The translations under genes were made by a program, and so were the position numbers. This document shows positions 27,327 to 37,357 of a stretch of DNA of 64,000 bases, piece by piece. Source of the DNA: Saccharomycopsis fibuligera x Saccharomycopsis cf. fibuligera (Eukaryota; Ascomycota; Saccharomycetes; Ascoideales; Saccharomycopsidaceae); the NCBI GenBank assembly GCA_001936135.1, contig CP012817.1:2356001-2420000 (forward strand), written 5' to 3'. Position 1 is the stretch's first letter. Each line of letters opens with the position of its first letter. The notes beneath the pieces are model-generated. The model was not told where the DNA came from and made no database searches. It saw only the letters and a program-made list of their open reading frames with translations.

Positions 27327-30300
27327 TCACAAATTCAACTCAGACAAAATGCTATCAGCCAACGTCTTGTAGGCCCACGCATTACCACTCAATTTCTTTA
27401 ACTGCACACCATATAAACTAAGCAATGGAATCTTGACAATATGAATTTCAAACCTGATTGGATTTCTTTGAGCAGCACCTCCTTTTTTACCCTGGTTGAT
27501 TCTCGACGACAATATCCAATCACTTGCACCGATACCACTCAATGATTCTAATGATGCACTAGATTCTGCATCAAACGTATGATTTGGATTTGGTGAACTT
27601 GGCGAAAACAATACTGGAGTACTTGGAATCTTAGGAGTTGGTGGTTGCTTTTTGAAACCAATACTGAATTTACGTCTATGACCCTTGCTGTTGGCACTAA
27701 TTGAAGATACTGCGTCTTTACTATCAGAGTGAGAAGAGTTATGCGAAAAGTTTGAAGTTGAAACTTTATTGGTGATACTGCCTTCTTGTTGTGGAGTTGC
27801 TGATGTTTGGTTGCTATTAGTAGTTGATGCATTGTTCGATGAAACTGCCAAATTCGAATCTCTCTTGCTCAAGTTAAATGTACAAACAAAACCACCTTTA
27901 ACTTCCAAAAAGTCAATACCAAATCTTTCCAAACACGTAATGACATTTTGTCTGATGACTGGTGGCGGCTTGGTAGAAGTAGTTTGTACACTGAAGAAAC
28001 CTTTGATGTACAATGTCTTTGGGAATTCAATTGATGGCATGGTACCAGGCTCTGCCCTTTTAGCCTTTTCAATAATGGCAGCTTCAGACAATGGTCTTTC
28101 TTCATATTCATCTTCTGGGACGTTTTCGTACATATCATTACTGATTTGCGGCAATGGAGGAACAGCATCCTGGTAAGTGTTTTTCTTATAGCCAATAGAT
28201 TTAGATCTACCATGTCCCACAGTTTTAGCTCTGACTGTAGACGCACCTTTCTTTTGGTTGCTACTATTGTTATTCTTCAATGTTGTAGCTGAAGAGTCTG
28301 CCACTGTTAAGTTATTACCGCTGGTGTTTTTGCCAGAGCTTTCATTGGCAGCATTATTGAAACTTTGTTGGCTGTTGCCAGCTGTGCTTGGATTACTTTC
28401 ATTGAAAACATTATTTTTGGCATATGTAGCAGCAGATGCACTGACAGCTCTACTATGGCCACCTCTAGGTTTTCTTTGACCTCGTCTCGGCAATTCGGTA
28501 GTCTCGTCAACCCCGCTATTGTTTCTAGTGAACCTTAATGAACCACTCTTGCGAATACGTGGTTCATTTTCAGTGCCGCTGCCACTGCCACCAGCAGCAG
28601 CAGTGGCGATGGCCGGACCATTAGGAGAAGGAGTAGTCGTAGTAGTGGTATGAACATTATTAGCCGCATTATCATAACTATAGTCAATGATGTTCGGCAA
28701 AGCAGGAACAGGCGGGGCATTACTGTCTGGAATATAACTTGGATGATGCTGTTGAGGATGATGTTGTGGTTGATGCTGTTGACCAGACTTACTAGTTGAG
28801 CGACGGTGGCCACTTAGTCTTCTAAACAACCCATTTATACCAGTGTTTTTTGCATCATTTGCCTCGTTATGATTGAATAAATTACCTGCACCAATACTAA
28901 CAGATTTTGATCGCTTTGGAGATAATTGCTGTGATGGAATAACATTATGGTACTGTGAAACGTTGCCGTTATCAGGCTTGTCAATACTAAGAGTAACGTT
29001 ACCACCTCTAGAAGTATGAGCAGCCTCTGGGAAGGACAAGACTTCTTCAAAATTAGTTGGCTGTTGTTCTTGTGAAACTTCAGGTGCAACCTGCTCTGAT
29101 TGCTGCTGCTGTTGCTGTTGTGGCTGTGGTTTTGGCAGAGCGGAAGATTCCTCCGAAAGGCCTGGCAATTGGGAATGTCCTCTATCAGAATGCTCAGTGA
29201 TACGATTTTGATCGGCAACAAGACTGGTCTGTTGGGATTGCAACTGTGACTCTGCCCTGGCTTGATTATAGGCTTGTGCTTGAGCATCAGCTTGGGCCCG
29301 TGCATGGGCCTGTGCTTGAAGCTGAGCTTGGGCCTGAGCTTGAGCTTGAGCTTGAGCTTCGGCTTGGGCATGAGCTTGAGCTTGAGCTTGGGCCTGTGCA
29401 TGAGCTTGGGCCTGGGCTTGAGCCTGAGCTTGGGCTTGAGCTTGGGCTTGAGCTTGGGCTTGGGCTTGGGCTTGAGCTTGGACTTGAGCATGAGAATCCG
29501 ATTGGGCCTGAATTTGAGCTTGTCTTTGAGCTTGTTGCTGCTGCTGTTGAAGATATCTTTCTTGGAATGGAGAGGTAACTTGGTCTTGGTGAGCTTGCTC
29601 CTTAGCCTCTTGTCTCTTTTTCATTTCGTCAACCAAGTAATAGATACTGATTAAAGGATGGAATCCATTAGTAGGATCAGGAAAATGTGGATCATCATAA
29701 TCTTGCAACGATCTAGGTACGCCGCTGTTAGTGTATTTTGTATTTTTCTCGTACCATTTGAGAACACATGCGGCATATTCTTGAGTTTGGAGTATCTTTG
29801 TCAATTCCCTGCTGGTATACTCCACATTACCTAGTTCCAATTTTTCAATTTCTTTCAAGACGTTTCCGTCCAAGGGTAATTCCAACGGAACACGGAACGG
29901 AACGTAGGATTGAGCTTTGGAATCATAGTTTTTGTTCATCCATGGATGGCTAATGATTTCTTTGAGGGTGGCTCTTTTCTTTGTGTTCACCACAAGCATC
30001 CTCGATAACAAATCGACGCACTCTTGGGATAAATTGCTTGGGTACTCAACGTTACCTTTCTTAATCTTTTCGTGCAAAACGCTAACCGACTGATCGTCGA
30101 AAGGCACTTTACCGCATACCAACACATATAGAACCACCCCGAAAGACCAGACGTCGACCTCGGGACCAATATACGGATCAGCAGAGAGGAGCTCCGGAGC
30201 AGCAAAATACAAAGAGCCGCAAAAAGTTTTCAACAACTTGCGACTGTCGTAAAGGTTGCTTAGGCCAAAATCAATGATTTTGATATCGCCCGACTTGCTA

Positions 30301-30827
30301 ATCATGATGTTTTCAATCTTCAAATCACGGTGAACAACATTGTTTCTGTGGCAATAATCCAAGGCAGAGGCAATGCCTCTGGTAAACTTTCTTGCGTGGC
30401 GCTCCTTCAAACAACCGTGGGAAACAATATAGTCCAACATCTGACCGCCGGAGACGTATTCAAACAACATATAGTAGTGGTTTGTCATTGGGACCATTTC
30501 GTACAATCTGCAAATGAACGGGTGGTAAAGGAGTTTGCCCAAAGCGGCTTCTCTGATTGTTCTCTTGTCTCTGGCAACTTCCTTTTCAAACTCCTTGACC
30601 CTTTTCTGGTATTCGGTATTGTCGGCTGGTGGCGGATCGCGGGCATGGCTTCTTTGATAGAGCTTTGCTGCTCTAGGAACGATCTTCACTGCGCAGACCT
30701 CTTCGGTGCGACGGTGCTTAGCGACCTTGACTTTGCCCATGGAGCCAGCGCCAATGGTTTTGATGAAGTCCCAATCACCGATTGCTCTGCGGTGGAACTG
30801 CGGCGGTTGCTCATTTTGCTGCGGGGC

Positions 30828-30875
<48 letters not shown>

Positions 30876-31562
30876 AACGCTGTGGCGGCGAGACAAAGAC
30901 TCTGGGCTTTGGTGGTGGGCAGTTGGAGAGTTTGCCTTGGGATTGACAGCGGCACTGGCACCGGCGGCGCTCTGGCTGGGCTGGCGCCTATTTGTGGCAG
31001 CGGCAACGGCGGCGGCGGCAGTTTGCTCTGGACTGAACGGTTGCGGGATGACGCTGTCCATGGCCTGCTGGCCAGGAAGCTGAGTATCCAAGGGCTCCAA
31101 CTTGGGAACTTGGCGATTTCTTGTAGCGCTCTGCTGGTGCTGCTGGTGCTGCTGGTGCTGCTGGTGCTGGTGCTGGGCAAGCGGAGTTGGGGAGGCGTAT
31201 TGTTGCGGCGGCGAAGGGTAGTATGCAAGGCTGGCGAACTGGTCGGTTTGCGGGACTGGCGGGGACCCGATGTCCACTGGATACGGCTTTTGCAGTTGCT
31301 GCTGGCTGTGTGACTGTTGGGGTTGAGCAGCGTCATCGACCGAGACTCTGGAAGAGGCGTTCTTCAACATTCTGGGAGTAGCGGGAGCTCTGGAAGAGGA
31401 GGGGGAGGCGGCGCTGCCAGGGGAAGCAACAGTGTTGGCTCTTTTTCTAAAGTAGTTTGTTTTGCTATGGTGGTTGTTGTTGTTGTTGTTGTTGCTGCTG
31501 CTGCTGCTGCTGTTGTTGTTGTTGTTGTTGCTGTTGCTGTTGCTGTTGCTGGGGATTTCCAT
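27327..31562 (-). CDS. KIN2: KIN1/KIN2 (PAR-1/MARK-like) Ser/Thr kinase
   Basis: A 1411-residue kinase of the fungal Kin1/Kin2 family, which acts at the plasma membrane in polarised exocytosis and septation. The kinase domain spans about 262-560: glycine loop [25 protein letters not shown] catalytic loop, DFGLSNL, activation segment [17 protein letters not shown] and [19 protein letters not shown]. The typical insertion [20 protein letters not shown] after the ATP lysine is present. The C-terminal KA1 membrane-binding domain ends the protein ([20 protein letters not shown]). The low-complexity content is extreme: Asn/Ser runs at the start, HQQ repeats (131-144), poly-Q before the kinase (230-246), an Ala-Gln dipeptide array about 90 residues long, and further poly-Q. 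The ATG at 31562 precedes the Asn/Ser run. Confidence 0.95.
29262..29530 (-). repeat. Ala-Gln dipeptide-coding array in KIN2
   Basis: Imperfect tandem GCTCAAGCCCAG-type hexanucleotides encode (Ala-Gln)n with occasional His, Glu, Arg and Leu, C-terminal to the kinase domain. Silent and non-silent variation among units indicates an older array with continuing unit turnover. Confidence 0.85.
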
Positions 31563-32835
31563 TGTTGCTTGATGTTGCCACAGCGGCAGAAGGGCAATGG
31601 GGACAGGAGATGAAAGGACGCTGGCGTGTGTTTTTTGGGTCGAATGCGGTGTTCAATGGACGTGGTTGTGGAAAAAGTGGAAAGACGGTACGTGGGCAGG
31701 AAAAATAAAAAAGATAAAAAAAGAAAGCAGAAAGGAAGAGGAACAGGAAACAGGGGAACCGAGATCCGAAAACTGAAATATCCTGAGCTGGAAAAAACAA
31801 GCAGCAAGCGTGGGAAGTGCCAGTGGGCTGGGGCTGGGGCTGGGGCTGGAGCTGGAATGGACTGTACTTGGCTGGAATGGACCGTACTGGACTGTACTGG
31901 ACTGGACTGGACTGGGCTTGTACCTCTGGGCTGGACTGCAGGAGAGAATCGCAGAGCGCGCGAGAGAGCTAGTTGTGGACGGACGGCAGCTGGACTACGT
32001 AGCAATTCGATATGTGCGCGAGTGGTGGTGTAACCGGCGGGTGGTGATTCTGTTGATGGAGGTTGGAATGGAGAAGAAGGAAGGCAAAAGAACAAGGGCC
32101 GGGCGGCTGGCAGCTGGCAGCTGGCGGCTGGCGGCCGGCGGCTGCAGCGAATTTGTGGCAGAGCGCACTACGACACTCCGGCGAGCGTGGGCGAGAGCGA
32201 CAGCGACAGCGACAGCGACAGCGAGATGAGAGCTGGGCGCGTCTAGCAAGCACGGAAGGGCGGCGGCAGCGCGTGCTGCTCGGCAGCGCTGCGGCGTGCG
32301 CCCAGCCGCCAGCGGAGTGCGCAGAGCAAAGGCGCAGTGCTCAGAGCACTGAGCGTGCTGGTCGACACACGACGTGGGCTCCGGTGTATGTGTGCAATGG
32401 CGGTGCTCTGGCAGTCGTGTATATGCGGACGGACACGCGCAGCAATCGAGCAAGAGCGAATTTCAGGAGACGCCTCGGGCGCGGGAGCGCGGTCACGTGC
32501 GTGCGCGCGGATGAGAAGAACGACGCACTTTGCGCTTGTGTCACCGAGAGAGAGAGAGGCGACGGGGAAGGGACGTCGGCAAGGGGTGCGAGGGGTGCGA
32601 GGGGGCGCCGTGTGGTTAGCGGCACTGCTCACAGTGGCACGTGCCGAGTGGCCGGCTGGTTTCTCTGCTCCGGGTAACGGGGCGAGTGTGCCTGGCAGCC
32701 TTCGTGTCTGGCAGCTTGATCTCGTAGATGAGCGCTGCTACGCCTGGTGATGCTCGCACCCACCAATCAGGTCACCCACAACCGCGCGCCAGCACACACA
32801 CAAACACACACACACACACAGAGAGACAGAAAACA
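31563..32835. other. GC-rich divergent intergenic region KIN2/L2HGDH-like gene
   Basis: 1.27 kb. It becomes strongly GC-rich from about 31800 (one 60-nt line at 32281-32340 is 46/60 G+C). It contains GACTGTACTG/GACTG direct repeats (31885-31920), GCGACA repeats near 32197-32222 and a CA-rich leader just before 32836. Many long overlapping open frames here on both strands reflect few AT-rich stop codons, not genes. Confidence 0.6.
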
Positions 32836-34086
32836 ATGCTCCAGAGCCCAGCTTCCCACCGCTTGCGCTCGCTAGCGAGCCGCTCGCTTGCCCGCCGCTG
32901 CTTGTCCAGCTCCGCTGCGCTCCGCGCGGACTACTCCCACGCCGTCGTAGGCGGTGGGGCCGTTGGTCTTGCCGTTGCCGCCGAGCTCGCCCGCGACCCG
33001 TCGCACCGGGTGCTCGTCGTTGAGAAGAACCCCAAGGCCGGCCAGGAGACGCTGTCGCGAAACAGCGAGGTCGTCCACGCCGGCATATACTACCCGGTGG
33101 GCAGCCTCAAGCAGCGCCTCTGCGTCGAGGGCAAGCACCTCATCTACGGGGAGGCCGCGGCCCGCGGCGGCGTGCAAGTGCAAAAGTGCGGCAAGTGGGT
33201 GGTGGCGCAAAACGACGCTGACGACGCGTACTTGGAGCAGCTACACCACCGCTCCAGGGAGACCGGGGTGCCTACGGAGTTTGTTCCGTTGCACAGGGCA
33301 AAGCACATCGAGCCCGCCGTCGTCGCCAACCGGTCCATCCTCAGCTCCCCCACCAGCGGCATCCTCAGCGCGCACTCGTTGATTGACTATCTATCCGGCG
33401 TGTTCCAAGCGCAGCCGCACAGCGAGCTCGCCGAGAACTCGGAGGTCGTTGCAGTCGCAAGGCCCGGCGGTGGCGGCGCCGGCGACTACGAGTTGCTCGT
33501 CCGCGACTCCATCAGCGGCGAGGAGGTCGCCGTCACGTCCGAGGTCGTCGTCAACTCCGCGGGCTTGCACGCCGACAGGGTCCACAACATGGTGCTCCCG
33601 GCGTCCAAGCACTTGCACTACCAGTACGCCAAGGGCAACTACTTCACCTTGAGTCCCGACGGCGCCAGCAGCGCCGCCGGGCTCCCGGTGCGCAGGCTCG
33701 TCTACCCGACGCCGATGCCGGGGCTCCGCGGCCTAGGCACCCACTTGACGCTTGCCCTCGACGGGCTGATCAAGTTTGGCCCCGACCACGAGCTCGTCGA
33801 CGCCCTCGACTACAGGCCCAACCCGAAAAACGCTGCCGCCGCCGCCGAGCAGATATCCAAGTACTATCCGGCGGTCCACTCCGCAGACCAGTTGGTCGCC
33901 TCGTACGCGGGCATCAGGCCCCAGCTCAAGCGCCAGGCCGCAGACGCCCAGTTCCAGGACTTTGTCATCAGGGAGGAGAGCGCCGCGGGGCTCAGCGGCT
34001 TTGTCAACTTGTTGAACATTGACAGCCCCGGCTTGACCAGTAGCATGGCTATTGGGAAGTACGTGCGCAAGTTGTTGCACGGCTGA
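32836..34086 (+). CDS. L-2-hydroxyglutarate dehydrogenase-like mitochondrial FAD enzyme
   Basis: 416 residues from the ATG at 32836. An in-frame ATG 36 codons upstream would add only Thr/His-rich, repeat-like sequence, so the inner ATG is preferred. The N-terminus, rich in Arg, Ser and Leu, is a mitochondrial presequence. The Rossmann FAD loop VVGGGAVGLAVAAELA follows at once, then the family hallmark RNSEVVHAGIYYPVGSLK and the late block HLTLALDGLIKFGPD. The family oxidises L-2-hydroxyglutarate, a toxic by-product of malate dehydrogenase, to 2-oxoglutarate. Codons are strikingly GC-ending (GCC, GTC, CTC, CGC), unlike all neighbours. The CTG at 33052-33054 lies where homologues usually have Ser (ET-S-SRNSEV), supporting CUG-Ser decoding. 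Confidence 0.85.
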   Translation: MLQSPASHRLRSLASRSLARRCLSSSAALRADYSHAVVGGGAVGLAVAAELARDPSHRVLVVEKNPKAGQETLSRNSEVVHAGIYYPVGSLKQRLCVEGKHLIYGEAAARGGVQVQKCGKWVVAQNDADDAYLEQLHHRSRETGVPTEFVPLHRAKHIEPAVVANRSILSSPTSGILSAHSLIDYLSGVFQAQPHSELAENSEVVAVARPGGGGAGDYELLVRDSISGEEVAVTSEVVVNSAGLHADRVHNMVLPASKHLHYQYAKGNYFTLSPDGASSAAGLPVRRLVYPTPMPGLRGLGTHLTLALDGLIKFGPDHELVDALDYRPNPKNAAAAAEQISKYYPAVHSADQLVASYAGIRPQLKRQAADAQFQDFVIREESAAGLSGFVNLLNIDSPGLTSSMAIGKYVRKLLHG

Positions 34087-34265
34087 CTTGGTTAGGTTGC
34101 CCTGCTCGCTGCTGCTTGTCTGGCTCTCCAGACACAGACTACTTTGCTCGCCCAAATACAGGAAATCTAGATGCACCGGCTTCGTCGAGTTTGTAGCAGT
34201 ACCGCGGTTGTGGCGCCAGCGCTGCTGCCACCGCGAGACAGCATTCCGCCGTAAGTCGAGCACGT

Positions 34266-34292
34266 GCCGCGGGCGCCCTCGGCGCCCGCGGC
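34266..34292. repeat. Perfect 12-bp GC inverted repeat (hairpin, 3-nt loop)
   Basis: Arms GCCGCGGGCGCC (34266-34277) and GGCGCCCGCGGC (34281-34292) are exact reverse complements around CTC. It lies about 180 bp after the stop of the dehydrogenase gene and lacks a T-tract. Confidence 0.85.
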
Positions 34293-34602
34293 GCCCGCGG
34301 CCCAGTCAGTGCCCGGCTACCGTGGGCTGCTGGCTTTCCGCGTCGGCGGTACACGCGACGCAGCACGCTCAATCCAACACGTCTGGCGATGGCTTTTACG
34401 GCCCTACAACGCTGGCGTACGCAACAAATCGCTAGCTGGCACGCTCCAAAGCACAGGCAACCGTAGAGACTTGTATTGCAGAAAAAAACAAACAACGAAA
34501 CAGAAAAATGGCATGTCCAGCAGCCGGTAAACAGGAAAGCCAAACACAAATTTATAAAAATCTAGAATGCGTATTCTAAAGCAAAACAGAACAGAACCAA
34601 AA

Positions 34603-34604
<2 letters not shown>

Positions 34605-34649
<45 letters not shown>
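34605..34649 (-). repeat. (CTG)15 in the 3' flank of the Sel1-like gene
   Basis: Fifteen uninterrupted CAG units on the plus strand, CTG in the sense of the minus-strand gene ending at 34667. The tract begins 17 bp past the stop codon, so probably within the 3' UTR. Confidence 0.9.
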
Positions 34650-34654
<5 letters not shown>

Positions 34655-34666
34655 AAAAACCAGCTC

Positions 34667-36949
34667 TCAGTCATACTTATCCTTAAACGCCCACGATGTC
34701 CCCACATCCACCGTGCCGCCATGCTCCTTCATGATGCGGTAGATTTTCGCAATACGTTTCTTGCGGTGAAACTTGTTGTCCCTCCCGTGCTTGCGCCCAA
34801 ACCCAAAGCCGGCACTCAACCCCTCTGCCGCCATTGCACAGCAGTCCAAATCAAAAGTCAAGTTTGCCGATAACTCAAAGACATTGATCGCCTTGTTGAA
34901 CTGCTTCGCCAAGTGCACCGCGTTCGCTATCCCGTACAACGAGAGCCCCAACGAGGTTTGATTGTCCTTGAGCAAAAAGCTTTGCACAAACATTTGCAAC
35001 TCTTGACTGGTTATCGCAGCGTCCTGGAGTTGCGATAGTGCCGGCACTGAGCTGCTGGCGAGGTCGCTCGGCGGGGCGTGTTTTTCGAGCTCGCCTAGGT
35101 AGTTCACGAGCTCGGTGAAGTAGCCTTTGACGTAGAGGTACTTGATCACAAGACTGTTGCGGGCGCTTTTGCGGAACAACTGCATGATTCGCTCATCGCT
35201 GAACGTGTTGCCGTGGCCGTGGCCGTTGCCGTCAGCGTGGCCGGTGCCGCCAGCGTGGCCGTCAGCGTGGCCATGGCCGCTGCCACTGCTTCGGCTACTA
35301 TCATCGCCGTTGAACTGAATCAACCAGTTTGCCAACAATGCCTGTGCCAACGGAATAGGCAACCCTTTCTTATCCGCCACCTTTTCCAATATTTCAACGC
35401 TGGCGTTTCTTTCTCTGAGTTTAGCGTTGTCGTCGGTGTTTTCTTTGAAGTAGGCGACCGCTTGCTTGAACACATCCAACGCTTTCACCAAGGGCGCAAA
35501 AAACTTCAATAGCGAATTCAACTCGCCGGAATCGTTGACTGCGTATAGATCAATATTTTCCACAAAATCGGCCAGCAAGGCGAACTGCTCGCCACCTTGT
35601 GTGTCCCCTCCGAGTAAGAGCCAATTCATTAGCACGTTTTGTAGTGCTCTATCGCCAAGCACCGCGTTGTTTGTTGTTGTTGTTGTTGTTGCTGCTGCTG
35701 CTGCTGCTGCGGCGGCTGCTGGCCCCGCCGCCGCTGCCATCGTCAATCTTTTTGGACTGAAAACCTGACTAATAAGGCCGCCGAATGTATACATTTCTGC
35801 AATCTCTTGCCAGTTATAATTGAAAGCGTCGTAATAATGCTCAGTTAAAAACTTGTTAAATTCAAGCAGTTTGGGATCATTCTCATCGCTCTTGTCAAAA
35901 TTATGTCGATGAATCTGCCACTTGTTGCTGATCTTGCCGCCAACTCCAACTCCAACTCCCAGAGAGTGCATCGACTCTGATTCCTCATCTGACTTGCCGC
36001 TGTAGTTGCTGATGGGGCTCACGGGACTCAACGGTGGAGATGAGTTGCCCAGCGGTATTTGTAATTGTGACCTGCTTGGAGTGTGGTTGTTGGGCAGGAG
36101 CCTCATTGCATCAAGCTCTTCCAGAAGATTGCAATTGCTGTTACTCCTGCTATTGCTATTGTCTTGGTTAACATCGCTGCCAGCAGAAGACCCAGCCGTG
36201 TTTATTCTGGAGGTACGTTTACCCCCAAGTAAGGGTTGCCCTTGTCTTTGTCGTTGTTCAACAGCCGTTCCGCCATTATTGATACTGTTTCCAGCTGACG
36301 AAGATGGGCCAAATGATGATTTTGGTCTCTTTTTGAAAAAATTGCGGAACGAACGTTCTCTTTTCGGTGCAGGAGCGTCGTCGTTGGCTACTTGCAAATG
36401 TGTGTTTTCGTTAGCATTGCTGTCCCCATTTCCATTCATATTTTCAGCTCCACTCAATCCTTCATCCAGTTTTCCATTTCCGTTTCCATAAATATGCCCG
36501 CTCCCACTTGAATCTCCAGCGATGCGATGTGTGCGTTCACTATCGTCTTGTATCTTGATCTCTAGAGTGTTAGCCGATCCAGTGAAGTTTGTGCTCCGAT
36601 AGCCGCTGCTACCGAAATTTCTATGTCCATAGCTATCACCAGGGTCAGCATTGTAGTTGAGCGAGGTTTTTTCATTTTTGTAGTGAGTCTCGGTATCATA
36701 ATCATTAACGAAAATTTCTCCAGCTACCGGAATGCCTGAATGATGATCATCATTCATCTGATACATATTTTGCAGTTGTAGTGCTTCTGGGGCAATCACC
36801 GCAGGCACGCTTCTTCCACGAGATGGCCATGGTTGTTGTTGTTGTTGCTGCTGCTGCTGCTGCTGCTGTGGATAATCGTGTTCGTAATACTGGACCCCTT
36901 CATTTGCCGGTGGTCTTCTTTCTGGAGATGATGCAGATCTGTAACTCAT
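34667..36949 (-). CDS. Sel1/TPR-like helical-repeat protein, DSF2-like candidate
   Basis: A 760-residue protein. The N-terminal half is disordered: poly-Q (about 27-39), Ser/Gly/Asn-rich stretches and a basic patch RSFRNFFKKRPKSSFG near 200. The C-terminal half is helical, from NKFLTEHYYDAFNYNWQEIA onward. A segment near 560-600 is Gly/His-rich (GHGHADGH repeats), and the helical part also holds an Ala/Thr run. The last 100 residues look like Sel1-type repeats (SLGLSLYGIANAVHLAKQFN, then AINVFELSANL) ending in RKKRIAKIYRIMKEHGG and GTSWAFKDKYD, an ending like fungal Dsf2-type proteins. Function is not established. The orthology is inference; Skt5/Chs4-type Sel1 proteins are the main alternative. 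Confidence 0.55.
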   Translation of the reverse strand: MSYRSASSPERRPPANEGVQYYEHDYPQQQQQQQQQQQQPWPSRGRSVPAVIAPEALQLQNMYQMNDDHHSGIPVAGEIFVNDYDTETHYKNEKTSLNYNADPGDSYGHRNFGSSGYRSTNFTGSANTLEIKIQDDSERTHRIAGDSSGSGHIYGNGNGKLDEGLSGAENMNGNGDSNANENTHLQVANDDAPAPKRERSFRNFFKKRPKSSFGPSSSAGNSINNGGTAVEQRQRQGQPLLGGKRTSRINTAGSSAGSDVNQDNSNSRSNSNCNLLEELDAMRLLPNNHTPSRSQLQIPLGNSSPPLSPVSPISNYSGKSDEESESMHSLGVGVGVGGKISNKWQIHRHNFDKSDENDPKLLEFNKFLTEHYYDAFNYNWQEIAEMYTFGGLISQVFSPKRLTMAAAAGPAAAAAAAAAATTTTTTNNAVLGDRALQNVLMNWLLLGGDTQGGEQFALLADFVENIDLYAVNDSGELNSLLKFFAPLVKALDVFKQAVAYFKENTDDNAKLRERNASVEILEKVADKKGLPIPLAQALLANWLIQFNGDDSSRSSGSGHGHADGHAGGTGHADGNGHGHGNTFSDERIMQLFRKSARNSLVIKYLYVKGYFTELVNYLGELEKHAPPSDLASSSVPALSQLQDAAITSQELQMFVQSFLLKDNQTSLGLSLYGIANAVHLAKQFNKAINVFELSANLTFDLDCCAMAAEGLSAGFGFGRKHGRDNKFHRKKRIAKIYRIMKEHGGTVDVGTSWAFKDKYD

Positions 36950-37222
36950 GGAGAATTAGTGCTATATGAGTAAGTGTACTTTTCTGATTCTCGATATTGT
37001 ATATTAGCAAAAAAAGTGAAAACAAGCAAGACCCTTTAAAGTCTGTTCAAATACAGTCTTCCTATAAAAGCTGCGATGGTTGACGGTGGTTTGAATGGAT
37101 CCAAAGCGGTTTGAGATCCCTTTGAATGGCTACGCGTAAAGCTGCCACGGTTATGTGCGCCGTTGAAATTCTCTTTTTTTTTTTTTAGAATAACCGTCAC
37201 GTTGCACCGCCACTTGATCTAC

Positions 37223-37253
<31 letters not shown>

Positions 37254-37357
37254 GCGAGTAACCGTCATCAAGTACTAAAATGCTGTAACAAATGAGCATA
37301 GTCTTGCAGTATGTAAAACCTATAAACATGAAGCTGGCGGTAGCATGGCTTGGTGCA
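36950..37357. other. Intergenic region with AAT repeat
   Basis: About 400 bp between the PMT-like 3' end and the upstream side of the Sel1-like gene. Contains an ATA/AAT repeat at about 37223-37251 and a T-run near 37170-37181. No gene seen. Confidence 0.6.

Larger units (their letters stand above)
34087..34666. other. Convergent intergenic region, GC-rich then repeat-rich
   Basis: 580 bp. GC-rich to about 34450 with a perfect 12-bp hairpin at 34266-34292, then AT-rich, with (CAG)15 at 34605-34649. No gene supported; open frames are stop-poor shadows. Confidence 0.6.

Noticed and set aside
29246-29654. Long frames in other registers across the KIN2 Ala-Gln array
   Set aside because: They are shadows of the hexanucleotide repeat in alternative frames; KIN2 clearly owns the region.
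30330-31313. 327-codon plus-strand frame
   Set aside because: It is antisense to the KIN2 kinase domain and poly-Q codons and has no domain of its own.
32063-32750. Several overlapping open frames of 90-200 codons on both strands
   Set aside because: They arise from scarcity of TAA/TGA/TAG in GC-rich DNA. Translations are low-complexity Arg/Ala/Ser with no domain.
32728-32835. 36-codon N-terminal extension of the L2HGDH-like protein
   Set aside because: It encodes Thr/His-rich residues from a CA microsatellite, whereas the ATG at 32836 directly starts a convincing mitochondrial presequence.
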